Shown: positions 34,608-43,549 of the stretch, one piece after another | Position numbering within the stretch: position 1 is the stretch's first letter | Layout: each line of letters begins with the position of its first letter | Assembly: GCF_026344135.1 (NCBI RefSeq) | Contig: NZ_JAPKNA010000004.1 | Coordinates: forward strand, 310,001 to 374,000 | DNA from: Alcaligenes parafaecalis | Lineage (GTDB): Bacteria > Pseudomonadota > Gammaproteobacteria > Burkholderiales > Burkholderiaceae_B | Length of the DNA stretch: 64,000 bases | Reading direction: 5' to 3' | Position numbers and translations under genes: made by a program | Notes under the pieces: generated by a model | Database searches by the model: none | What the model was told of the DNA's origin: nothing | Seen by the model: only the letters and a program-made list of their open reading frames with translations

Positions 34608-35174
34608 ATGTCGCTTGGAAAAGTCATACACGCTGCTCGCAAACGCGCCGGCCTCTCTTTACGAGACCTGGAGAAGGCGACAGGCGTGTCTCTGGCCAAG
34701 CTGTCCAAGATCGAGAACGACAAGGCCACACTGCGCCACCCCGAGCTGTTCGCTGTTTCCGAAGCCCTGGCAATTCCTGCCGTTGCTTTACTGGGCGCGC
34801 TGAACGGCAGCGAGCAAACCGCCACACTGACGGGCCGACGCGCCATTACTCGTGCCAATGAAGGCCGAGCCTTCGAGCGCTCTGGCCGCAGCTACCGCGT
34901 ACTGTGCGGAGATATGAGCCAGCCGGACAACCTGTTCTGGCAAGTCACCATCACCGAGAAGGCTCCGGGCACACCGGCCTCCTTTCTGGCCCATCCTGGC
35001 GAAGAATTCATCTATGTTCTGAAAGGACAGGTCGAACTGCACTCTGCCCTGTACGAACCCGTCATTCTGGGTCCCGGCGACAGCATGCTGTTTGATGCCA
35101 GCGTACCGCATGCCTACTTCGCGGTACGCCGGGAAGCCTCGGTCCTGATGAGCAATTCCACTCCCAAGACCTGA
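34608..35174 (+). CDS. XRE-type helix-turn-helix regulator with C-terminal cupin domain (PuuR-like plan)
   Basis: A 188-residue protein. The helix-turn-helix covers about 1-60 (LSLRDLEKATGVSLAKLSKI) and a cupin covers about 110-180 (HPGEEFIYVLKGQVELH, then LGPGDSMLFDASVPHAYF). PuuR, the repressor of E. coli putrescine degradation by gamma-glutamylation, has this same two-domain plan. The nearby glutamine-synthetase-like and aldehyde dehydrogenase genes support a matching role. It is convergent with the GMC gene. Likely target: the palindrome at 36954-36973. Confidence 0.88.
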   Translation: MSLGKVIHAARKRAGLSLRDLEKATGVSLAKLSKIENDKATLRHPELFAVSEALAIPAVALLGALNGSEQTATLTGRRAITRANEGRAFERSGRSYRVLCGDMSQPDNLFWQVTITEKAPGTPASFLAHPGEEFIYVLKGQVELHSALYEPVILGPGDSMLFDASVPHAYFAVRREASVLMSNSTPKT

Positions 35175-35187
35175 AACCTGCCACCCA

Positions 35188-35207
35188 CAAGCCATGACCG
35201 TGGCTTG
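35188..35207. terminator. Small hairpin between convergent genes
   Basis: CAAGCCA (35188-35194) and TGGCTTG (35201-35207) with a 6-base loop, in the 41-bp gap between the XRE-cupin gene and the GMC gene. There is no T tract on either strand. Confidence 0.4.
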
Positions 35208-35215
35208 CGTCGCAA

Positions 35216-36826
35216 TCAAGCGGGAAACTGCCGGATCAGATCCGCCGCCTTTTCACCAATCATGATGGCTGGCGCATTGGTATTGGCACTGGGCAAGCTG
35301 GGCATGATGGAGGCATCGGCAACACGCAAACCACGTACTCCGCGCAACCGTAACTGAGGGTCCAGCACCGCGTTTTCATCTCCGTCCGGGCCCATGCGAC
35401 ACGTTCCCACCGGATGGCTGAAACGGATGCAATGGCTACGCAGGAAAGCATCCCACTGTTCGTCCTCTGTTACCTGCGCACCAGGGTGTAGCTCACCTTG
35501 CATATAGGGGGCAAAGGCACCGGTATTAAAGAACTGGCGCGCCATTTTGGCCCCATCACGCAGCCTGCGTCGGTCATCCTCCTGGCCTAGCATCACGTGT
35601 TCAATACGGGGTAAATCTGCTGGGTCTGCAGAGCGCAAAGTCACTTGCCCACGTGCCAGAGGGCGGCACACATTGACCGCAATCACGACGGCAGGCATAG
35701 GGAAAAACAAAGGCCCATCTCCCACCGTGTTGTAGCCGATAGGGGTAAAGGTCAATTGCACATCCGGCTCTGTTTCATCAGGCCGGGTTTTGGCGAAAGC
35801 CACGGCATGACCAATAGGCGTAGCACCTGGACCTCGCCCCCGAAACAACCAGTTCATGCCGTGCTTGATCACACTCCACGGGTCTGTTTCCACGTTATAG
35901 GTGCGTACATTCACCTCGGCGCTGATCATTACGCCCGGATGCTCTTGCAAGCCTTGGCCCACGCCCGGCAGGTCGCAAACCACGGGGATACCGTGCTGGC
36001 GCAGGGTCTGGGCAGGCCCGATACCGGAGAGCATCAAGAGCTTGGGCGACGCCAGGGCACCGGCGCAGAGAATGACTTCCTTGCGCGCCCTGGCACTGAG
36101 CACCTCGCCTTTTTTCTGATACTCGATACCGACCGCCTGCCCCTTTTCAATCAAGACCCGGCGTGTCAACGCCCCCGTCAAAATTGTCAGGTTGGTGCGC
36201 TTGCGAGCAGGCCATAAATAGGCTTTGGAGGCACTGTGACGCCAACCCCGCTTCTGGGTCGCCTGCAAGGCACCAACACCGAACTGAGACGCGCCATTCA
36301 CATCCCCATTGAACGGTAAGCCGCACTCCATCGCCGCCTGCGTAAAGGTGCTGACCAGTTGATGCGGTGTACGCACATCCGATACAGACAAGGGCCCTTG
36401 CCCACCGTGAAAGCGGCTGGCACCGCGCGTATTGGTCTCGGCCCGTACAAAATACGGCAACACATCCTGGTAAGCCCAGCCCTCATTGCCCTGCGCCGCC
36501 CAAGCATCGTAATCGGCTGCACTGCCGCGCAGATAAATCATGCCGTTAATCGAACTGCTGCCACCCAGCACACGTCCGGCAGGCCAGACCTCAGCACGAT
36601 TATTGCGGCTGGGGTCAGCCTCCACGTGATAGGACCAACTGTATTTCGGGCTGGCAATAGCACGCTCCTCGCCCGCCGGTACCCACAGGTACGGCGACAA
36701 GTCCCAACTGCCTGCCTCCACCAGCAACACGCTGACGCCCGGCTCTTGCGACAAGCGACTGGCAATAACGCTGCCAGATGAGCCAGCACCGACCACGATG
36801 TAATCCCAGATACCACTGTCTCGCAT
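35216..36826 (-). CDS. GMC-family FAD oxidoreductase (choline/alcohol dehydrogenase-like)
   Basis: A 536-residue flavoprotein. The N-terminal FAD motif is VVGAGSSGSVIASRL, the GMC signature GRVLGGSSSINGMIYLRG lies near residue 85, and the C-terminal catalytic region reads SHPVGTCRMGPD with a later NTNAPAIMIGEKAAD. GMC enzymes oxidise primary or secondary alcohols to aldehydes or ketones. It is divergent from the ligase/aldehyde dehydrogenase operon and shares its regulatory gap, so an alcohol-to-aldehyde step on the same substrate is likely. AGGA lies 7 bases before the ATG. Confidence 0.9.
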   Translation of the reverse strand: MRDSGIWDYIVVGAGSSGSVIASRLSQEPGVSVLLVEAGSWDLSPYLWVPAGEERAIASPKYSWSYHVEADPSRNNRAEVWPAGRVLGGSSSINGMIYLRGSAADYDAWAAQGNEGWAYQDVLPYFVRAETNTRGASRFHGGQGPLSVSDVRTPHQLVSTFTQAAMECGLPFNGDVNGASQFGVGALQATQKRGWRHSASKAYLWPARKRTNLTILTGALTRRVLIEKGQAVGIEYQKKGEVLSARARKEVILCAGALASPKLLMLSGIGPAQTLRQHGIPVVCDLPGVGQGLQEHPGVMISAEVNVRTYNVETDPWSVIKHGMNWLFRGRGPGATPIGHAVAFAKTRPDETEPDVQLTFTPIGYNTVGDGPLFFPMPAVVIAVNVCRPLARGQVTLRSADPADLPRIEHVMLGQEDDRRRLRDGAKMARQFFNTGAFAPYMQGELHPGAQVTEDEQWDAFLRSHCIRFSHPVGTCRMGPDGDENAVLDPQLRLRGVRGLRVADASIMPSLPSANTNAPAIMIGEKAADLIRQFPA

Positions 36827-36917
36827 TTTTTATCCTGTTTGAAAGGCAGTGCCCAGCCTGGTTCTGTCGCGTCAGACAGACACACTTGGCCAATACCTGA
36901 TGCCTAAAACAATTTCG

Positions 36918-36973
36918 TTGACAAGTTGGCAGGTTAGCATAAAATTTCCTGAAATGTTTCCAAAATGGAACAT
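36918..36973 (+). promoter_or_regulatory. Promoter and operator of the ligase/ALDH/amidohydrolase operon
   Basis: TTGACA (36918-36923), a 16-bp spacer and TAAAAT (36940-36945) form a good sigma-70 promoter. Immediately downstream, over the expected start site, lies ATGTTTCCAAAATGGAACAT (36954-36973), an imperfect palindrome suited to a repressor such as the XRE-cupin protein. Confidence 0.65.
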
Positions 36974-37046
36974 AACAGAACTACAGAAACATACAGAATC
37001 AGTCTAAACCACAGTCGCTTCAAGGGAAGGCTGTTCAGGAGATGAA

Positions 37047-38429
37047 ATGGATATTCGTTCGATCAAAACCCTGGAAGAAGTACGAGCGCTGATCAATGCT
37101 CGCCAGCCTCAGCATGTGAACATTGGCTTTGCCGATATGCAGGGACAGATCCGCGCCAAGTACGTATCGCGTGAAAAGTTTTTGCAGACCATCGACAAGG
37201 GCATCCTGTTTCCCCAGGCCACCCTGGCGCTGGACTTTAACGATGTGCTGCGGCCCATGCCCGGCGGTCAGTCCCTGGCCGATGCCAAGTTTGCTGACAA
37301 TCTATGCCGTCTGGTCCCCGATAGCGGCCGGGAGATTCCCTGGGAAAGCCCCTCCCGCAACCTGTTCTTCCTGTTTGATTACGTCGAAGAAGAAGAGCCC
37401 ATTTTCCCGCGCAACGTCTACCACCGCGTCGCCAGAAAGGCGGAGCAAATGGGCTATCGGCCTTTTCACTCCTGCGAGTACGAGTTCACCCTGTTCAATG
37501 AAAGCTCCCGCTCCATCCGCGAAAAAGACTATCGCAATCTGGATCTGGCAACGCTGGGCAAGTCCTACAACCTGATGTTGCGTCAGGGCGTAGACACGGA
37601 TTTCTACAACGCCCTGCTGGACTGTTTTGCCTGTCTGGATGTGCCTTTGGAAGGCGTGCACGAGGAGATGGGCGCAGGCTTTATGGAAGCGGCGCTGGGG
37701 TATCAGGAAGGGGTGCTGGCTGCTGACAATGCCATCCTGTTCAAGACCTTTGCCAAGATTCTGGCGCAGCGTCATGGCCGCTTGATGACCTTTATGGCGC
37801 GCTGGTCCAATGATGCTGACGGACAAAGCGGCCACGTTCATGTGTCCTTGCGCCGCCCCGATGGCGAGTCGGTTTTCCATGACGCCTCCCAGCCCAATGC
37901 CATCAGCCAGGAGATGCGGTATTTCATTGGCGGCATGCAAAAACTCCTGCCTGACTTTCTGATCATGTTTGGCCCGACAGTCAATTCTTTCCGCCGTTTT
38001 CAGCCCTGGATCTTTGCGCCGATTACCGCTACCTGGGGCTGGGAAAACCGCACCTGCGCCTTGCGGGCCATTGGAGGCTCGCCATCGTCTCAACGTATTG
38101 AATGCCGCGCACCCGGCGCAGATACCAACCCGTATCTGGCCCTGGCCTGCGCTCTGGGCATGGGCTTGTGGGGCATTGAGAACAAGATCGAGCCCAGCGA
38201 AGAAATGCAGGGCAACGTCTACGAACGAATGTCGGAAATCCCCGCTGAACTGAAGTTCCCCAACTCCTTTGGCGAAGCCATTTACCGCTTTGATCGTTCC
38301 CCGGTAGCACGCGAGATTTTCGGCAATGCCTTTGTCGATACTTACGTGGCCAGCAAGTACGCTCAGGAGCAAGAGTTCGCCGCCCTGGTCACCGACGTTG
38401 AACGCCAACGCTTTTTTGAGTTTGCATAA
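37047..38429 (+). CDS. Glutamine-synthetase-family ligase (gamma-glutamyl-amine synthetase type)
   Basis: A 460-residue type I GS-fold enzyme. The metal site reads CEYEFTLF, the ATP/active-site segment SGHVHVSLRRP, and the C-terminal glutamate-site NRTCALRAIGG to IECRAPGADTNPYLA. The missing adenylylation-type C terminus and the genomic setting fit a catabolic gamma-glutamyl ligase such as PuuA or IpuC rather than ammonium assimilation. It would join glutamate to an amine using ATP. Its stop overlaps the aldehyde dehydrogenase start by one base (TAATG). Confidence 0.87.
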   Translation: MDIRSIKTLEEVRALINARQPQHVNIGFADMQGQIRAKYVSREKFLQTIDKGILFPQATLALDFNDVLRPMPGGQSLADAKFADNLCRLVPDSGREIPWESPSRNLFFLFDYVEEEEPIFPRNVYHRVARKAEQMGYRPFHSCEYEFTLFNESSRSIREKDYRNLDLATLGKSYNLMLRQGVDTDFYNALLDCFACLDVPLEGVHEEMGAGFMEAALGYQEGVLAADNAILFKTFAKILAQRHGRLMTFMARWSNDADGQSGHVHVSLRRPDGESVFHDASQPNAISQEMRYFIGGMQKLLPDFLIMFGPTVNSFRRFQPWIFAPITATWGWENRTCALRAIGGSPSSQRIECRAPGADTNPYLALACALGMGLWGIENKIEPSEEMQGNVYERMSEIPAELKFPNSFGEAIYRFDRSPVAREIFGNAFVDTYVASKYAQEQEFAALVTDVERQRFFEFA

Positions 38430-39808
38430 TGGCTGCCCACCCTACTCCTATTGTTTCCCCTATCGACGGCCAGATTGTGGCTTCCCGCAGCGTTCTGAGT
38501 GAAGAACAGGTTCAGGCTGCTGTGCAGCGTGCCAGCCTGGCCTTCAAGGACTGGCGCAAGGTGCCGCTGGAGCAGCGCATCACACAGATTCAAGGCTTTG
38601 TAGCGATTCTGGAGCAGCGTCGTCAGGCGCTGGCTGAATTGTTGATGAAGCTGATTGGCCGCCCCGCACAACAATCAGATGAGTTATCGCGCGTATCGGC
38701 CGTCACCGAGGACATGATTATGCGGGCCCGCCTGGAGCTGCAAGACATCAGCATGAACTCCACTGCACAAGCACAACGGCTGGTACGGCGAGAGCCCAAG
38801 GGCCTTTGTCTGGCAATCAGCGCCTGGAACTACCCGGTCGCCATGGCAGGCGGAATGACTGTCGCGGCACTATTGGCCGGTAATGTCGTGCTGCTTAAAC
38901 ATGCCCACCAAACAGCCCCTATTGCCGACTTTATGGAGCAGGCCTGGTGTGATGCAGGCGGGCATCCCGATGTCTTCCAGGCAGTGCATCTGGACCATGC
39001 GGGAACGGAGCAACTGCTGGCCTCCGGACACGTGCATGCGGTCCAGTTCATTGGTTCCGATCAAGGAGGCAAAAGTGTGTACCAAGCAGCGGCTGCCGGG
39101 CTGGTCAGCACCGGGCTGGAACTAGGCGGTAAAGACCCTGCCTATGTGCGCGCCGATGCCAATCTGGCCAGCACCATCCCTGCCCTGGTCGCAGGCAGCT
39201 TCGACAATGCCGGGCAATCCTGCTGCTCGGTAGAGCGGATTTATGTACACGAATCGGTCTACGAACCCTTTGTAGAGGGCTTTGTCAGCGGCATGAATAA
39301 ATTGACTGTAGGCCACCCCGACAGCACGCCGGATATAGGCCCGGTCGTGAGCACAGCAGCGGCCCAACGGCTGCGAAAGCTGCTTGTCCAGGCACAGGAA
39401 GAAGGGGCAACCGTCATTGCTCACCCGACTGAAGTCGACCCGTCCTCCGCCTACGTAGCGCCTGCTGTACTGCTGAATGTGGCACAAGATTCCAGCTTGA
39501 TCCAGGATGAGGCCTTTGGGCCGCTTGTTTGCATCACGGCCGTGGCTGACGACCAGCACGCACTACATTTGATGAATGACAGCCGCTACGGTCTGACCGC
39601 CTCAATCTGGTCGCAGGACATTGATCAGGCTCTGGCATTAAGCCGTGATGTGGAGGCTGGCCTTTGCTACGTCAACCGCTGCGACCATGCGGATCTGAAC
39701 CTGCCCTGGGGGGGTGTCAAAGCCTCCGGTCTGGGCAGAACCTACGGCGCCGCTTCCTTTGATGAATACACGGTCCTCAAGGCTTTCCATGTCAATCTCC
39801 AATCCTGA
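38429..39808 (+). CDS. NAD(P)-dependent aldehyde dehydrogenase (PuuC-like role)
   Basis: A 459-residue enzyme with catalytic Cys265 (GQSCCS), general base Glu231 (LELGGK) and Asn134 (AWNYP). It is a little short for the superfamily, but all core motifs are present. In the proposed pathway it oxidises the gamma-glutamylated aldehyde to the acid. It is translationally coupled to the ligase gene and overlaps the next gene by 20 bp. Confidence 0.9.
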   Translation: MAAHPTPIVSPIDGQIVASRSVLSEEQVQAAVQRASLAFKDWRKVPLEQRITQIQGFVAILEQRRQALAELLMKLIGRPAQQSDELSRVSAVTEDMIMRARLELQDISMNSTAQAQRLVRREPKGLCLAISAWNYPVAMAGGMTVAALLAGNVVLLKHAHQTAPIADFMEQAWCDAGGHPDVFQAVHLDHAGTEQLLASGHVHAVQFIGSDQGGKSVYQAAAAGLVSTGLELGGKDPAYVRADANLASTIPALVAGSFDNAGQSCCSVERIYVHESVYEPFVEGFVSGMNKLTVGHPDSTPDIGPVVSTAAAQRLRKLLVQAQEEGATVIAHPTEVDPSSAYVAPAVLLNVAQDSSLIQDEAFGPLVCITAVADDQHALHLMNDSRYGLTASIWSQDIDQALALSRDVEAGLCYVNRCDHADLNLPWGGVKASGLGRTYGAASFDEYTVLKAFHVNLQS

Positions 39809-40577
39809 CTCCAGCCTGCGCCCACACACCGACACATGGCCAGCGGCCACCGTGTTCAATGCCCAGGGACGTACCCCCGTGCTGCTGGTGTGCGAGCACG
39901 CATCCAATCAAATGCCACCGGACGCAGATAATCTGGGATGCAGCGCGGCAGATCTGGAGCGCCATATCGCCGTGGACCTGGGGGCAGACGCCTTGACCCG
40001 CGCCTTGGCACTGCGTATTGGTGCACCTGCTGTCCTGTGCACCACCTCGCGGCTGTATGTGGACTGCAACCGCTCCAGCCACGATGCGGACTGGATTCCC
40101 GAGCGCTCCGACGGCAGCCTGATTCCCGGCAATGTGGGTCTGGATGACGCGGCCCGAGAGCAACGTGCCCTGCGCGTGTTCGAGCCATTTCATCAGCAAG
40201 TGGCACAAACTTTACGCGCCTTGCGTGAACATCACTCCACCGTGCTGATCTTGCCTATCCATTCCTTTGCCGCTTCCTTGAACGGACAGGAACGCCCCCA
40301 TGCCGCCGTCATCTGGGAACAGGAATGGCCTGCCTCCCTGATGCTGCAAGGTCTGTCACGGCATGCCAGTTCGATAGGCAACAACTACCCCTACGACGGG
40401 CGCGAATTACGTGGGCATACCTTCTTGCGTCACGCGATTCCTGCCGGTCTACCGCATTTTGCGATTGAAGTCCGGCAGGATTTGCTGGCTCAGCCAGGAG
40501 CCACTGAGCGTTGGGCTGGATACCTGGCTGATGCACTTGAGGATGTGCTGGCTGGACTGGAAAAAACGGCAGCCTGA
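39789..40577 (+). CDS. N-formylglutamate amidohydrolase-family hydrolase
   Basis: A 262-residue zinc-dependent amidohydrolase: LLVCEHASNQMP at the metal site, DLGADALTRALA, VDCNRSSHD and LPIHSFAASLNG. The family splits N-acyl-glutamate amide bonds, as in HutG. No histidine-utilisation genes are nearby. Here it could replace PuuD and release glutamate from the oxidised gamma-glutamyl product. The ATG at 39789 overlaps the aldehyde dehydrogenase 3' end; the upstream in-frame residues are that gene's shadow. Confidence 0.87.
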   Translation: MSISNPDSSLRPHTDTWPAATVFNAQGRTPVLLVCEHASNQMPPDADNLGCSAADLERHIAVDLGADALTRALALRIGAPAVLCTTSRLYVDCNRSSHDADWIPERSDGSLIPGNVGLDDAAREQRALRVFEPFHQQVAQTLRALREHHSTVLILPIHSFAASLNGQERPHAAVIWEQEWPASLMLQGLSRHASSIGNNYPYDGRELRGHTFLRHAIPAGLPHFAIEVRQDLLAQPGATERWAGYLADALEDVLAGLEKTAA

Positions 40578-40610
40578 ACATCAGCAGCGACTACGTCTAT
40601 TCTAAAAACA

Positions 40611-40650
40611 CCAAGGGCTGCCCTCGCGCGAATACGAGGGCAGCCCTTGG
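40611..40650 (-). terminator. Strong terminator of the ketosynthase/desaturase operon
   Basis: A perfect 16-bp stem, CCAAGGGCTGCCCTCG (40611-40626) with its complement (40635-40650), and an 8-base loop. On the minus strand it is followed by GTGTTTTTAG. It may also stop convergent transcription from the plus-strand operon. Confidence 0.9.
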
Positions 40651-40667
40651 ACAGACTGGCTGAAAGA

Positions 40668-41621
40668 TCAAAGCTCAGGGTCAGATTTCTGTACTGACTC
40701 TTGGGCCTGGTCTGGTCCCTGCCCTTGCTCTTGATTCAAGCCACTTTCCTGCTCCGCCTGCGCCTGCTTCATCTGATTGAGCAGGCTGTGCAGCATTTCT
40801 GTCGACAAGCCATGCAGTACCAGACGGTAGCCTGCTCGCAAGGTAGACATGGGCACCAGGGGGTGGCCGTTGTTCACCAGAATAAGATGCTCTGGCGCCT
40901 GCAAGATCTTGGCCGCATAGATACCGATAGTCTCGTCCAACTGCAAGGAATTGGCCGCACGCCAGAAGTCGTTATCGGTCAGCAGCAGTTGGTACAAGGG
41001 TGTAAACAGTTCGATGGCGCTTTGCAGATCCATCTTGTTCATTGGGCCTTGCGGCATATCAACCAGAGCCAAGGGCACGGGCTGGATCATGGAGAAATCC
41101 ACTCGCTCCGGCGGGCCGATTTCCTGATTATTGTCCCGTAGCGCCTGATTCAGCCGGATCACGAAGTTGAACAAATTCAGATCGTGTTTCACAAAGGTGT
41201 GATCATGCAGCTCGTCGATATTCATCGGCGTGAGCGGCGTCGTCGGCACTTTGGTGGGCGAATTGGCAGCAATAAAGGCCAGAACCTGCGAACCCAGGTG
41301 GAAGTGACGCAGAATCAGCCAGTTGGCCTGTGGCGAGACAAAGCGCTTCAAGCCCCACACCAGAATGCGATGCAAAAGGCCTGAGTGCGACCACTTGCGC
41401 GGCAAGAAGGTTTTGACGATCTGGATCACCACAATCATCAAGCGGGCCAGTGGCCGCAAAAAGGGCAGCAGATACTGGCGCGAGGACGAGCTGGAGTCCG
41501 CCAGCCAGGCCTGCTTGACCTCATCGGGCAAAGGCGTGCTGCGATCCAGGTACAAGGCCCGCCAGGGACTGGGGTCCTGGGGGTCATGTGGCTTGCTTAA
41601 AAAATCCGGGATTTGATCCAT
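40668..41621 (-). CDS. Unrecognised protein, last gene of the ketosynthase/desaturase operon
   Basis: A 317-residue protein that I do not recognise. It has one strongly hydrophobic stretch (about 50-70, LLPFLRPLARLMIVVIQIV), a histidine-rich centre (ILRHFHLGS, then IDELHDHTFVKHDLNLF, about 103-152) and a low-complexity Gln/Glu-rich tail from about 287. The histidine clusters could bind metal or haem. It lies 3 bp after the ketosynthase-fusion gene and before the terminator, so it very probably works in that pathway. No function should be assumed. Confidence 0.85.
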   Translation of the reverse strand: MDQIPDFLSKPHDPQDPSPWRALYLDRSTPLPDEVKQAWLADSSSSSRQYLLPFLRPLARLMIVVIQIVKTFLPRKWSHSGLLHRILVWGLKRFVSPQANWLILRHFHLGSQVLAFIAANSPTKVPTTPLTPMNIDELHDHTFVKHDLNLFNFVIRLNQALRDNNQEIGPPERVDFSMIQPVPLALVDMPQGPMNKMDLQSAIELFTPLYQLLLTDNDFWRAANSLQLDETIGIYAAKILQAPEHLILVNNGHPLVPMSTLRAGYRLVLHGLSTEMLHSLLNQMKQAQAEQESGLNQEQGQGPDQAQESVQKSDPEL

Positions 41622-41624
41622 GAC

Positions 41625-43535
41625 TTAAAACTCTTTCGCGTATTGGAACTGCATCAAGTACAGGGCAGCCGTACGGCGTGCGGTTTCAATAATAATCTGT
41701 TCGGCACGGCCGGTTTCATCGCAATCCAGCGCCAGCTCGACCGCGACCAGCCAACGAGCCAGATGGTGCTCGTCGTTCATGCCGTGGTAGTGCAGGAAGC
41801 GGTACATATTCGGTTCCAGCGACAAGGAAGACTTCAGCAAAGGCAGTAGGGCCGGGACAATGCGTTGACCCGTACCTTCAATAATATAAATGGCGCCCAG
41901 CAAACCAATCGGGTCCTGGCTGGCCGCCAGCGCATGCAGGTAGGAATTCAGTGCCTGACCGCCGGGATTGCGCGTCAGTTGTTCGATCTCGGTGGCAGTA
42001 CCACCGGCGTGCTGATAGTCCTCGAACAAGATCTTGAAGTCGTCCTGTTCTTCGCCTGCGTGCAAACGAATCAGCTCGGCCAGCGGTGCGTAAGCAGGCG
42101 ACAAGGAGTCGCAGGCTTCGCGCATCCATTTGGCCCCTTCACGCACCTGGGGAATCCAGTCCGCCATCCACTTCTGGTAGTCCTGCATACGCATGGAGCC
42201 GTCGTGCAGGCTGCGCAGCAAGGGCGTGCGCCATACTTGCGAGCGGTAATCGTGCCAGATGGGAGCCAATTGCGTCAGCAGATCGCGCAAGCCTTGCGGG
42301 GCCGTCGCCGGGTCATGCGGGGGTGCTATATCCACCTGATCCACAGCAGCGGGGGCCGACTGTTTCGCAGAGGGATAAGACAGCGTGGCGGCAGGCGCAT
42401 CGCAGGATTCCACTTCCAGCAGCATATACGCCGTCATGAAACGGCCCGACTCGGGCACGTAGCACAGGATTTGCTCGCCCGGCGTCAAGGTCCGGTCGCG
42501 CATGAACTCGGCCAGCATGATCAAAATGGAGGCCGCGCCCGTATTACCGCGCCAGCGCAGATTGCTATACCAGCGCTCGGCAGGAATCGCCAGCCCAGCT
42601 TGTTCCAACAAATCCGCCACCACGGGGATGAATTTCTCGGACGAGTAATGGCACAGGAAATGGCTGATGCGCTCGGGGTCTACCCAGCCATCGCGCACCA
42701 GTTTCACGTATTCGTGAATGCCAATGTCGAACAGGTGCGGCAACAAGCGAATGTCCTGGCGCAGGGACAAGGCACCAGCCTGTTCCGCCTCGGCCCAGGA
42801 ATCGTAATCCAGATGGCTGCGCGTGGAGTCGCGTGCGGCACCTAGCTGCATGCAAACGGGGTAATCACCCGAGAAGGATTTTTGATGAATCCAGCGCAGG
42901 CGCAAACGCACTCCGGGCTGCGTGGTGGGCAAGACCTGATCTTTATGGCTGAGCAAAGCCGCACCCGCGCCATCGGAAAGCATCCAGCGCAGGAAGTGCG
43001 CATCAAAGTCCGCCTGATAGTCTTGCGAAGCAAAGCGCGAGCGGCGGAACAGACGCGAGGGCATTTCGCTGGCCACCGCCATCCCGTGACGATGCGCACC
43101 CAGCTCAATACCTTGGGCGACGGTCTGCAACGCCGTAACACCTGCCGCACAAATCCCGTGTACGGAATGCACTTCCAGCGGAGGAGCACCCAGCTCGCCC
43201 TGAATGGCGTTGGCAAAGCCGGGCATCAACAAATCACCACCCGAAGAGCCGCTGGCCAGCAGGCCTATATCACCCATGTCCAAACCGGCTTGCTCCAGGC
43301 AGCTACGGATGGCATTGGCCGCCATGGCCGTATTGCTCCAGCGCGTACCGCCATCTTCCGCAATGGCGTAGTAACGCTGCTGAATACCGTTTTCGGCCAG
43401 AATGCGCTGTTTGATACGCCCCGAGATACGGTTCAAGGGGGCAATAAAGTTATCCATAGCGGTGTTATCGACCGGCTCGCCGGGCATAAACCACTGGGCC
43501 TGATGGATAACGACGTGCTCAAAGGCCACGGGCAT
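41625..43535 (-). CDS. Fusion of KAS III-type ketosynthase with a haem-oxygenase-like (HDO-type) domain
   Basis: A 636-residue two-domain protein. Residues 1-375 are a FabH-like thiolase fold with an intact Cys129 (HGICAAG), His296 (FLCHYSS) and Asn331 (RGNTGAAS) triad. A 40-residue linker (about 378-415) follows. Residues 416-636 are all-helical and look like the haem-oxygenase-like/iron-containing redox family that includes UndA-type diiron enzymes. Candidate ligands are Glu487, His492, Glu495/496, Glu553, His584, Asp588 and His590/591. It probably condenses or transfers an acyl group and then oxidises the product. Reaction unknown. Confidence 0.8.
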   Translation of the reverse strand: MPVAFEHVVIHQAQWFMPGEPVDNTAMDNFIAPLNRISGRIKQRILAENGIQQRYYAIAEDGGTRWSNTAMAANAIRSCLEQAGLDMGDIGLLASGSSGGDLLMPGFANAIQGELGAPPLEVHSVHGICAAGVTALQTVAQGIELGAHRHGMAVASEMPSRLFRRSRFASQDYQADFDAHFLRWMLSDGAGAALLSHKDQVLPTTQPGVRLRLRWIHQKSFSGDYPVCMQLGAARDSTRSHLDYDSWAEAEQAGALSLRQDIRLLPHLFDIGIHEYVKLVRDGWVDPERISHFLCHYSSEKFIPVVADLLEQAGLAIPAERWYSNLRWRGNTGAASILIMLAEFMRDRTLTPGEQILCYVPESGRFMTAYMLLEVESCDAPAATLSYPSAKQSAPAAVDQVDIAPPHDPATAPQGLRDLLTQLAPIWHDYRSQVWRTPLLRSLHDGSMRMQDYQKWMADWIPQVREGAKWMREACDSLSPAYAPLAELIRLHAGEEQDDFKILFEDYQHAGGTATEIEQLTRNPGGQALNSYLHALAASQDPIGLLGAIYIIEGTGQRIVPALLPLLKSSLSLEPNMYRFLHYHGMNDEHHLARWLVAVELALDCDETGRAEQIIIETARRTAALYLMQFQYAKEF

Positions 43536-43549
43536 AGAAATACTCCTGA

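Noticed and set aside
37047..38429. Housekeeping glutamine synthetase glnA
   Set aside because: Its coupling to an aldehyde dehydrogenase and an amidohydrolase and the lack of ntr-type neighbours favour a catabolic gamma-glutamyl ligase.
39789..40577. Histidine utilisation gene hutG
   Set aside because: The family fits, but there are no hut genes nearby and the operon context points to gamma-glutamyl or N-acyl-glutamate release instead.
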